The notes under the pieces were generated by a model. The model saw only the letters and a list, made by a program, of their open reading frames with translations, ran no database searches and was not told where the DNA came from. 22,578 nucleotides of DNA from a virus, in IMG/VR virus record IMGVR_UViG_3300011114_001008, positions 1-22,578 of that record, one strand, 5' to 3'. A program made the translations under genes and the position numbers. Below, in pieces: positions 1 to 4,814 of this stretch. Within the stretch, counting starts at the first letter, position 1. Each line of letters starts with the position of its first letter.

Positions 1-66
1 GATGGCTATGGCGATGGCTTTTGCTCTGGCGATGGCTCCGGCGATGGCTTTGGAATAGGTTATTGA
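1..66 (+). CDS. C-terminal fragment of a Gly/Asp/Ser-rich mini-protein (5' end outside window)
   Basis: The first 21 codons are open from the window edge to a TGA at 64-66 and read as alternating glycine with Asp, Ser, Phe and Tyr, ending GIGY. The next gene ends in the same GIGY and has the same GDGSG-type composition, so this is most likely the tail of an upstream paralogue that also begins MKIAINFE. No function is recognised. Glycine-aspartate repeats recall Ca-binding RTX motifs, but no proper nine-residue RTX nonapeptide is present, so I do not claim calcium binding. Confidence 0.5.
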   Translation, partial: DGYGDGFCSGDGSGDGFGIGY

Positions 67-204
67 ATCATGAAAATCGCAATCAACTTTGAAGATTCTC
101 AGAACTCGCATAGCGATGGCAATGGCGATGGCTCTGGCTCTGGCGATGGCTCTGGAATAGGGTATTGAATCATGAAAATTGCAATCAACTTCGAATATTC
201 TCAG
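43..204 (+). repeat. 102-bp offset direct repeat spanning the mini-gene junctions
   Basis: Bases 43-102 recur at 145-204 with only a few mismatches. The repeated block covers the GIGY end of one mini-gene, its TGA, the ATC spacer, the ATG and the first eleven codons of the next. The 102-bp offset is a multiple of three, so reading frames are kept. This is the footprint of tandem gene duplication. Confidence 0.75.
70..168 (+). CDS. Gly/Asp/Ser-rich 32-aa mini-protein, MKIAINFE family
   Basis: This is a 32-codon ORF starting three bases after the TGA of the preceding mini-gene. The first ten residues are MKIAINFEDS. Residues 15-30 are a run of alternating Gly with Asp, Ser and Asn, and the end is GIGY. 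The next ORF repeats the N-terminus nearly exactly, and the stop-spacer-start junction (TGA ATC ATG) is duplicated exactly. This makes tandem duplication of a real coding unit more likely than chance. There is no Shine-Dalgarno sequence; the tight spacing suggests translational coupling. The function is unknown; a conserved leader with a variable glycine-rich tail is all that can be seen. Confidence 0.5.
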   Translation: MKIAINFEDSQNSHSDGNGDGSGSGDGSGIGY

Positions 205-240
205 CCCCCCCTCCGCGCGCGGAGGGCGATTTACAACTGA
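172..240 (+). CDS. Third MKIAINFE mini-gene, tail replaced (22 aa)
   Basis: It begins MKIAINFEYSQ, matching the previous mini-gene for ten of eleven residues, three bases after that gene's stop. After the Gln codon the glycine-rich tail is missing. Instead there is a run of seven C and an 18-bp GC palindrome (209-226), and the frame ends at TGA 238-240. It looks like a truncated duplicate whose 3' part was lost or replaced at the GC-rich palindrome. It may be a decayed copy rather than a functional gene. Confidence 0.4.
   Translation: MKIAINFEYSQPPLRARRAIYN
209..226. repeat. 18-bp perfect GC palindrome
   Basis: CCCTCCGCGCGCGGAGGG is its own reverse complement. It lies exactly where the third mini-gene departs from its paralogues and stands out against AT-rich flanks. 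It has no T-tract and is not a convincing terminator. Confidence 0.7.
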
Positions 241-241
241 C

Positions 242-249
242 AATAAATA
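242..249 (+). promoter_or_regulatory. Late-promoter-like box AATAAATA before the zinc-repeat gene
   Basis: Seven of eight bases match the T4 late box TATAAATA, and the ATG at 255 starts five bases after it. This resembles the close box-to-ATG spacing of the exact boxes at 13483 and 18665. AT-rich sequence makes chance matches common, so this is tentative. Confidence 0.3.
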
Positions 250-254
250 TATTC

Positions 255-512
255 ATGAAATCATATTGCACATATTGCAATCAACCTTTATATGGATATG
301 CCTGTCCATTCTCTCCAAGTAAAAAACATCGACATGCGGCAGATGCCAATGCATGCATATGGTGTGGAGTGCGTACGTATGGACGCAATTGCCCATTTTC
401 ACCCACGGTGAATACTCACCAACATGGCCATGGAAAGGGATGCATTTGGTGTGGAGCTCGTACGAAAGGAAAAGGCTGCGCATTTTCTGCAACTGGATAT
501 CACGAATCTTAA
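255..512 (+). CDS. Small protein with three Cys/His (zinc-ribbon-like) repeats, 85 aa
   Basis: The ATG at 255 is chosen because everything before it in the open frame is shadow of the mini-gene in another frame. The protein is three tandem units of about 25-30 residues. Each has C-x2-C, a Gly-rich turn, a third Cys, and in the first two units a PFSP motif followed by paired histidines (HRH, HQHGH); the third unit is shortened and ends near a single His. A C-x2-C-x7/8-C...H-x-H pattern would suit one structural Zn2+ per unit. Repeat units CIWCGVRTYGRNCPFSP and CIWCGARTKGKGCAFS are clearly duplicated. Nucleic-acid or protein binding is the usual role of such modules, but no function is known here. 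Seven bases separate it from the next gene. Confidence 0.75.
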   Translation: MKSYCTYCNQPLYGYACPFSPSKKHRHAADANACIWCGVRTYGRNCPFSPTVNTHQHGHGKGCIWCGARTKGKGCAFSATGYHES

Positions 513-518
513 TTTTCT

Positions 519-911
519 ATGGAAATCATTTCTACGCTATTCGATGAATGGAAACAGGATTTTGTTCTCTCGGTCGCAATTTCTTCTGGTAATTTTGTAA
601 TTCCGCTTAACGAACTTCGAATGCCAAATCCTGAATACTGGACACGTACGGAAAAGGCAAAGAGAGATGTTGACGATTACTATGATCTGATTGTCAATCA
701 AGCTCGAATGCATCGATTTTCAATTTCAACTAAAACGTGGTATTGCGCAGATCGGCGAGAATATATCCATTCAACAATTGAACCGGATTTGAAAAAGAAA
801 CGCGCGGCTCTCGAAAAACCACTTTCCCTTGAACCGATAGAAATTAACAAGAGCGAAGAAGGTGTAGTAGCTTTTTCGTCAATTGAGAATTTCTTCGTGA
901 AAATCCGATAG
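519..911 (+). CDS. Hypothetical protein, 130 aa
   Basis: ATG 519 lies seven bases after the previous stop; there is no Shine-Dalgarno. The protein is soluble, with no membrane segment or signal peptide. The middle is rich in charged and aromatic residues (RDVDDYYDLIVNQARMHRF), then comes a KTWYCADRREY segment and a lysine-rich stretch. I do not recognise a family. Codon use matches its neighbours, and the frame is open for 131 codons in AT-rich DNA, which supports it being real. It probably belongs to the same accessory operon as the flanking small genes. Confidence 0.6.
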   Translation: MEIISTLFDEWKQDFVLSVAISSGNFVIPLNELRMPNPEYWTRTEKAKRDVDDYYDLIVNQARMHRFSISTKTWYCADRREYIHSTIEPDLKKKRAALEKPLSLEPIEINKSEEGVVAFSSIENFFVKIR

Positions 912-929
912 GTCTATGATATTAAATTT

Positions 930-1160
930 ATGACATATTTTAAAGATAAAACATTTTGCTCCGGAGCGGGGTGTTTCAAATTCAGCACATGCCCACTTGC
1001 TCTGACAGAAAAAATCTTAGAGGAAGCGACTCGATGGTGGGGAGATCGAAATGCACCAATTTCTCGCTTTTTCGATCCGACTAAATTGCCATGCTATGCA
1101 GGTCCAACTCAAAAAATCTTCCTGGCAGAGGGCCTCGAGGGCCCCGGGGTGCCGGGGTGA
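930..1160 (+). CDS. Four-cysteine small phage protein (76 aa), C-terminus runs into GC island
   Basis: Residues 9-56 contain Cys10, Cys15, Cys21 and Cys55 with an ALTEKILEEATRWWG helix between. I recall similar small phage proteins with C...C..ALT...A..WWG...P...C, but no function for them. Four spaced cysteines could hold Zn2+ or an Fe-S cluster; the latter is of interest because an Fe-S scaffold gene lies 350 bp downstream. The last ten residues (EGLEGPGVPG) are encoded by the GC-rich island starting near 1128 and look grafted on. The native C-terminus may have been different. Function unknown. Confidence 0.6.
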   Translation: MTYFKDKTFCSGAGCFKFSTCPLALTEKILEEATRWWGDRNAPISRFFDPTKLPCYAGPTQKIFLAEGLEGPGVPG

Positions 1161-1262
1161 TGATCGAGCAGACTAGTCCGCTCTAGGTCTTCCGCGCTGC
1201 TGGAGGCTGATCTCCGTGCTGACCGAAGCCGTACCGGCGCCGCCGGCGGCTTCCATGCAGAA
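1128..1262. other. GC-rich island with multiple hairpins
   Basis: About 135 bp of strongly GC-rich sequence sits between AT-rich genes. It holds GGGCC-tcgag-GGCCC (1130-1144), GGAG-gctgat-CTCC (1202-1215) and GAAGCCG/CGGCTTC arms (1225-1231 with 1247-1253). Inside the last is the perfect 12-bp palindrome 1239-1250. No tRNA fold is found. The island codes the end of the upstream 76-aa protein and then about 110 bp with no convincing ORF. It may be a structured RNA, an inserted element, or an attachment/recombination scar. No clear flanking target repeat is visible. Confidence 0.55.
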
Positions 1263-1270
1263 CAAAACTT

Positions 1271-1513
1271 ATGACTGACGATATTATGAATCCAAAATCC
1301 ATTCCAAAGGCATCTAATCAAAATACCACCACTTCTTCGATCGATGCTCCGAAAATTTCAAATCCTGTTGTCCAATCGTTAAAGAACCGATATTTCGATA
1401 TCATACGCAAAGAGAAGTATCCAAGCACTCCGGAGATTACCAAGGAAGCTGATTGCATTGAAGAAGCTATCAAGGATATTCTAGCCGCTTCGAAATTAAA
1501 ATCAAAGTCATGA
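1271..1513 (+). CDS. Hypothetical 80-aa protein overlapping iscU
   Basis: The N-terminal 30 residues are Asn/Ser/Thr/Lys-rich and probably disordered. Residues 31-80 are charged and helix-prone (SLKNRYFDIIRKEKYPS, then EADCIEEAIKDILAASKL). Its TGA overlaps the ATG of the Fe-S scaffold gene (ATGA at 1510-1513), so the two are translationally coupled and may act together. Its base composition is AT-rich like other phage genes and unlike the scaffold gene that follows. No family is recognised; the single Cys gives no cluster motif. Confidence 0.6.
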   Translation: MTDDIMNPKSIPKASNQNTTTSSIDAPKISNPVVQSLKNRYFDIIRKEKYPSTPEITKEADCIEEAIKDILAASKLKSKS

Positions 1514-1962
1514 GCGATACCTACACACTCTATAATCAAACCGTGATGGAACACTTCTTGAACCCACGCAACATGGGCGATCTGAAGGACGCCAATGCCA
1601 TTGGCGAAGTAGGCGCGGCAGTCTGTGGAGACATCATGAAGATGAGTCTGAAGATCAAGGATAGCATCATCGTCGATGCGCGCTTCAAGACCTTTGGTTG
1701 CGGCTCGGCCATCGCCAGTTCCAGCATGGCGACCGAACTCATCAAGGGCCGTAGCATTGACGAGGCAATGAACTTCTCGAACCAGGAAGTTGTGGATGCG
1801 CTCGGCGGTCTGCCGCCCGTGAAAATACATTGCTCCGTCCTCGCCGAGGAAGCTCTAAAGGCCGCGCTCAAAGATTATTTGAAGAAACATCCCGAAGCAG
1901 CGGATCCAAAGGCCCGGCTTTTGCAAAGGCCCATCAAACATAAAATAATTGACTTCCATTAA
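1510..1962 (+). CDS. iscU: IscU/NifU N-terminal-type iron-sulfur cluster scaffold protein
   Basis: IscU assembles [2Fe-2S]/[4Fe-4S] clusters on three cysteines, using sulfur from a cysteine desulfurase, and hands them to client proteins in the cytoplasm. All key residues are here: Cys39 and Asp41 in VCGD, Cys64 in FKTFGCGSAIASSS, and His107-Cys108 in LPPVKIHCSVLAEEA. That last segment also carries the LPPVK site bound by the HscA/DnaK-type chaperone. The N-terminal Y...V..HFLNPRNMGDL motif is typical. At 150 aa it exceeds the roughly 128 aa of bacterial IscU, owing to a 20-residue basic tail. No desulfurase or chaperone gene is in the window, so it would need host IscS/SufS. The codons are visibly richer in G/C at third positions than the flanking genes, suggesting recent capture from a bacterial genome. 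Confidence 0.93.
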   Translation: MSDTYTLYNQTVMEHFLNPRNMGDLKDANAIGEVGAAVCGDIMKMSLKIKDSIIVDARFKTFGCGSAIASSSMATELIKGRSIDEAMNFSNQEVVDALGGLPPVKIHCSVLAEEALKAALKDYLKKHPEAADPKARLLQRPIKHKIIDFH

Positions 1963-1984
1963 AATTTAACCTATACTTTACTAT

Positions 1985-2158
1985 ATGAACGTAATTACAT
2001 ACCAAGCCCCAAACGGGGCGTCCATCGACGTCACCCCTCACCAGATTGCCGCATTCAAAAAGGCTGACGAATGGCCGCGCAATGAGTCTGGCGAATACTG
2101 CACGGTTTCCCATGGGCTGCACTTCGTAGACGACTCAGACCTTGGATACTCATTTTAA
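1985..2158 (+). CDS. Hypothetical 57-aa protein
   Basis: It runs from ATG 1985 to TAA 2156-2158, 22 bp after the scaffold gene. The protein is small, soluble and mildly acidic, with a NGASIDVTPHQIAAFKKADEW segment suggesting a short strand-helix. Its codons are GC-richer, like the Fe-S scaffold gene before it and unlike the AT-rich DNA after it, so the two may have been acquired together. No family is recognised. Confidence 0.6.
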   Translation: MNVITYQAPNGASIDVTPHQIAAFKKADEWPRNESGEYCTVSHGLHFVDDSDLGYSF

Positions 2159-2540
2159 TTTAATAAATAAGGCTGAAATAATCATCCAGCTTGCCAATTC
2201 CTCGCACCTCTTCGTCGATTGGGGCTTTACAGTATTGTAATTATTGCCTCGACTATTTTACGATGCACGTCACTTTGAGCTCTATTTTTGTATAGATAAT
2301 TCTGAAGTCTTCCCATTCCATCACATTGAAATTAGATTGATCTCTAGGAAAATGAAAAAATATGAATCGATATGAAGGGGTATCATAGATCATTGATTAA
2401 AGAGAGATCTGTTCACAAGGGAAGGATTGAGAGATGTTATCGTAAAACTTCAAATCTATTTTATGTACATTCAACATTTTCATGGTATGATTGATGCATT
2501 GAAAACGGATAGTATGAACTAATGACGAAGCTATAGAATT
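2159..2540. other. AT-rich stretch without a confident gene
   Basis: Nearly 380 bp separate the 57-aa gene from gp33. It contains a late-promoter-like AATAAATA (2162-2169) not followed by a start codon, and a possible 40-codon ORF (listed separately). No tRNA, strong hairpin or repeat was found. It could carry early or middle promoters for the gp33-59-32 module, but no box is good enough to call. Confidence 0.5.
2372..2494 (+). CDS. Possible 40-aa basic peptide
   Basis: An ATG-to-TGA frame of 40 codons encodes a Lys/Arg/His-rich peptide with one Cys (middle part KGRIERCYRKTSNLFYVHS). It is the only sizeable plus-strand frame in the 2159-2540 gap. There is no ribosome-binding site, no recognised family and no repeat support, so it could be chance. 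Confidence 0.25.
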   Translation: MKGYHRSLIKERSVHKGRIERCYRKTSNLFYVHSTFSWYD

Positions 2541-2783
2541 ATGATATTGCGTACATTTTTAAACAAACAAACCCTTGCTGAAAAAACTGAGATTCTTGTG
2601 CGAAGGGAGAATATACGATATGCTGAAGCTGTCGTATACATATGTGAAGAATATGGCATCGATCCTGCCGACATGGCAAAAATAATTATCGGTTCTCCAC
2701 TTAAGGATAAGATCGAAAGAGAATCGATTAAACTCAACTCCGTTCGTGGCAAAAAACAATCAACTCGGGGAATTCTCGTCTAG
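2541..2783 (+). CDS. 33: gp33-like late-transcription co-activator
   Basis: T4 gp33 bridges the beta-flap of host RNA polymerase and the sliding clamp gp45, allowing gp55-directed transcription from TATAAATA promoters. Residues 18-66 here (RRENIRYAEAVVYICEEYG, then IDPADMAKIIIGSPLKDKIE) align by eye with the C-terminal half of T4 gp33. They share the pattern Y-x-E-A, E-E-x-x-I, A-K-x-I and a K-I-x-x-E-x-I helix. It is shorter (80 vs 112 aa), lacking the N-terminal extension. The order 33-(unknown)-59-32 mirrors T4 33-59-32 and supports the call. The ATG follows CTATAGAATT with no Shine-Dalgarno. The late boxes found at the structural genes are its expected targets. Confidence 0.78.
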   Translation: MILRTFLNKQTLAEKTEILVRRENIRYAEAVVYICEEYGIDPADMAKIIIGSPLKDKIERESIKLNSVRGKKQSTRGILV

Positions 2784-2794
2784 CATAACATAAC

Positions 2795-3145
2795 ATGAAA
2801 ACACATAAAAATACGGCAGCAGAAGTTGCAGCACAATCGGATGTCGATCCTGCCGATCGCGCTTTGATTCAATCTTACATTGAAAAATATATCAATACTG
2901 GAGTGAAGCCTTCCGGGAAGGATAAGATTAAGATGCTTGAATTGACGGAAAAATATAACATCAAGATCAATAACAATCCACGTCCCATCATTTCGCGTTT
3001 CGCAAAGGTGCGTGAAAACATAACTGACTCGAACAGGAATTCCATTCCCCATGAAGCTCCGGAAAATCGAGGCGTCTCGAGAACGGCACTAAAGAAGCAG
3101 CGCGCGCGGGATCGAAAGGCTCTGAACCGTGCCGCCCATTCCTGA
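2795..3145 (+). CDS. Unknown 116-aa basic protein between gp33 and gp59
   Basis: It starts 11 bp after gp33, and its last 17 bases overlap the gp59 start, so it is part of the same operon. The N-terminal half is helical (DRALIQSYIEKYINTG, then KDKIKMLELTEKYNIKI). The C-terminal 45 residues are strongly basic (TALKKQRARDRKALNRAA), suggesting nucleic-acid binding. T4 has no gene between 33 and 59. I do not recognise a homologue; the location suggests a role in late transcription or helicase loading, but that is only inference from position. Confidence 0.65.
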   Translation: MKTHKNTAAEVAAQSDVDPADRALIQSYIEKYINTGVKPSGKDKIKMLELTEKYNIKINNNPRPIISRFAKVRENITDSNRNSIPHEAPENRGVSRTALKKQRARDRKALNRAAHS

Positions 3146-3749
3146 AAAGGTCACTCCCCACGTGGCATGGAATATCGCCACGTCGATTAAGCTTCACTTC
3201 GAAGGCCGTCTTGATGCACTGAAATATCGATTCTCGATGAGGAGTCTTACGCCTCAGGCATTCGAAGCTCGAAAAGATCGATACTTCTTCGAAAAGTTAG
3301 CGCGCAAGCATTCTGATTTTCAGGAATGCGTGTGGTATTGCACTTCCAATCTGATTCATGGCAATAAGTGGATTGGTTCAATGAATGAAGAACCGTTCAC
3401 GGATCTTAAAGCTTGGCATGAATCCATGGACTATCGTTTCGAGCAAGAGCTAAAAAAACTGGTCGAGGATGGAGAAACTTTCGATGGGCTTCTCTTAAAT
3501 CTAAAGTTAGACGGTAAACCTCCCAGACTTCTTCAATCATATGCATCTGGAAAAACTAGCATACATGCAATTGGAATTGTTGAATGTCTGACTGGATTTC
3601 TTTCAAGGGAAATGAATAAAGTTATAGATCCACTTTTAATGTGGGAGGAACATTCAACATGTGTTCGAGCCTATGCAAGGATTTTGGAAACTAAAATTGA
3701 TAAAGTTGCAATGAAAGCCATTGTAATAAAAGTGTTTACTTCGGAATAA
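3129..3749 (+). CDS. 59: gp59 helicase loader
   Basis: T4 gp59 binds fork DNA and gp32 and loads the gp41 replicative helicase. This 206-aa protein is close to T4's 217 aa. It shares the diagnostic stretch ALKYRFSMR...RKDRYFFEKLARK (about residues 30-58), then SNLIHGNKWIG (T4: SNLVANQDAWIG), and a C-terminal LMWEEHSTCVRAYARIL segment matching T4's LVWNNYSIKLKAYRKIL. No ATG fits the N-terminus. GTG at 3129 gives the right spacing to the first conserved block and overlaps the upstream gene by 17 bp. It precedes gp32 as in T4. Confidence 0.9.
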   Translation: MPPIPEKVTPHVAWNIATSIKLHFEGRLDALKYRFSMRSLTPQAFEARKDRYFFEKLARKHSDFQECVWYCTSNLIHGNKWIGSMNEEPFTDLKAWHESMDYRFEQELKKLVEDGETFDGLLLNLKLDGKPPRLLQSYASGKTSIHAIGIVECLTGFLSREMNKVIDPLLMWEEHSTCVRAYARILETKIDKVAMKAIVIKVFTSE

Positions 3750-3775
3750 AACTGAGTAAGATAGATAATGTTGGC

Positions 3776-3838
3776 GCCGAATAGATGTTCGGCAAAAATA
3801 AAAACACAAACATAACATACATAAAAATACATTGACAT
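3776..3838 (+). promoter_or_regulatory. Putative gp32 translational operator: hairpin plus unstructured A-rich leader
   Basis: A perfect 6-bp hairpin (GCCGAA 3776-3781, TTCGGC 3788-3793, 6-nt loop) is followed by about 45 nt of nearly G-free A-rich sequence up to the gp32 ATG. T4 gp32 represses its own translation by nucleating on a folded element and spreading cooperatively across an unstructured A/U-rich leader over the start site. The same layout is seen here. TAAAAATA (3822-3829) in the tract may also be a weak late box. The start codon itself lies in the palindrome GACATATGTC (3834-3843). Confidence 0.45.
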
Positions 3839-4747
3839 ATGTCATTTAATACATTAAAAACAAACCGCACGGAGGCAATGCATAAACTCATCTCGGCAGC
3901 CGATAAACTTTCGGTCAAATACGAAACAGACGAAACGTATTGGACTCCGACAGTCGACAAAGCCGGTAATGGATATGCCGTCATTCGATTCCTTCCGGCC
4001 TGTGAAGGAGAAGATGTTCCGTGGATTCGTTTCTGGGATCATGGTTTCAAGGGACCGAGTGGCCGTTGGTACATCGAGAATTCTCTGACTTCGATCGGTC
4101 TGACCGATCCTGTTTCCGAATACAATTCGAATCTGTGGAATGCTTCGGCCGATGATAATTCGCCTCAGCGGAAACAGGCACGAAATCAAAAACGCCGGCT
4201 TCATTATGTTTCAAACATTGAAGTCATTTCCGATTCGAGCAATCCGGCCAATGAAGGCAAGGTGTTCAAGTTTAAATTTGGAAAGAAGATCTGGGATAAA
4301 ATCGATGATCTGATGCATCCTCAATTTCCCGGTGAAAGTCCCATCAATCCCTTCGATTTCTGGGGTGGTGCGAACTTCAAATTGAAAATTCGGCAGGTTG
4401 AAGGATATCGTAATTACGATAAATCTGAATTCGAAGTACCAAGTCCTCATAGAAAGGGCGACGATAAAGTTCTGGAAGCCATCTACAAACAGCTCTATCC
4501 TCTTAAGAGCCTCTTGGATTCGGCGAACTATAAGACATATAACGAGCTTTCGAAAAAGCTCGGAGATGTCCTGGGCGAAGTTATCGACTTTGAAAGGATC
4601 GAAAATGAATCTACTGAAGCCGAGAAAAATAGTGCCGAATCGGTTCATTCTTCTCCATCTCGAGCAGAAGCTGCAGAGAAAACGCCGATCGATGAAGATG
4701 CGGGTGGAAAGGATCTGAGCTACTTCGCCAAACTCGCCAATTCCTAA
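3839..4747 (+). CDS. 32: gp32 single-stranded DNA-binding protein, without the zinc cysteines
   Basis: It coats ssDNA in replication, recombination and repair. It has 302 aa against 301 in T4. The N-terminal TLKTNRTEA resembles the basic cooperativity motif. The core AGNGYAVIRFLP (42-53), HGFKGPSGRWYIE (68-80), NEGKVFKFKFGKKIWDKI, and GANFKLKIRQVEGYRNYDKS match T4 closely. The C-terminus is acidic and Ser/Glu-rich, ending DLSYFAKLANS, the usual protein-recruitment tail. T4's zinc site (His64, Cys77, Cys87, Cys90) is not conserved: CPVC is replaced by DPVS (90-93), and only the His (68) remains. I recall a similar zinc-free variant in marine T4-like phages. Transcription ends at the terminator 20 bp downstream. 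Confidence 0.96.
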   Translation: MSFNTLKTNRTEAMHKLISAADKLSVKYETDETYWTPTVDKAGNGYAVIRFLPACEGEDVPWIRFWDHGFKGPSGRWYIENSLTSIGLTDPVSEYNSNLWNASADDNSPQRKQARNQKRRLHYVSNIEVISDSSNPANEGKVFKFKFGKKIWDKIDDLMHPQFPGESPINPFDFWGGANFKLKIRQVEGYRNYDKSEFEVPSPHRKGDDKVLEAIYKQLYPLKSLLDSANYKTYNELSKKLGDVLGEVIDFERIENESTEAEKNSAESVHSSPSRAEAAEKTPIDEDAGGKDLSYFAKLANS

Positions 4748-4767
4748 TTGACTTAGTCGCGGCACAC

Positions 4768-4805
4768 AATCCCCTTAGGTACATTGTACCCGAGGGGATT
4801 TTTTT
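4768..4805 (+). terminator. Intrinsic terminator after gp32
   Basis: AATCCCCT (4768-4775) pairs perfectly with AGGGGATT (4793-4800). An inner GGTAC/GTACC stem closes a three-base ATT loop, and seven T follow (4799-4805). It separates the plus-strand gp32 operon from the convergent tape measure gene ending at 4815. On the minus strand no T-tract follows, so it acts mainly on plus-strand transcription. Confidence 0.9.
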
Positions 4806-4814
4806 GTCCTCTTC

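Noticed and set aside
165-512. Longer 115-aa version of the zinc-repeat protein starting at TTG 165
   Set aside because: The first 30 residues are an out-of-frame reading of the duplicated mini-gene. ATG 255 starts just before the first Cys repeat.
1130-1180. Cluster of restriction-type palindromes resembling a cloning polylinker
   Set aside because: The order does not match a vector polylinker I know, and the rest of the island is not vector-like. GC-rich palindromes occur elsewhere in the phage. Artefact remains possible but is not supported.
1141-1250. tRNA-like start (GCCGGGGTGATG...) in the GC island
   Set aside because: It has no matching 3' acceptor strand, no T-loop GTTCRA motif and no CCA-like end; the D-loop GG is absent.
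1109-1321. Minus-strand 70-aa ORF over the GC island
   Set aside because: It has low-complexity Arg/Ser/Pro composition driven by GC content, with no start signal and no neighbouring minus-strand genes.
1318-1871. Long minus-strand ORFs opposite iscU
   Set aside because: They are antisense shadows of the clearly conserved IscU frame; their products show no family pattern.
3776-3805. Hairpin after gp59 as an intrinsic terminator
   Set aside because: It is followed by an A-rich, not T-rich, tract on the plus strand, and gp32 lies directly downstream.
3832-3861. TTGACA (3832-3837) as a sigma70 -35 box
   Set aside because: The sequence 17 bases later is not a good -10 box, and the site lies across the gp32 start codon.
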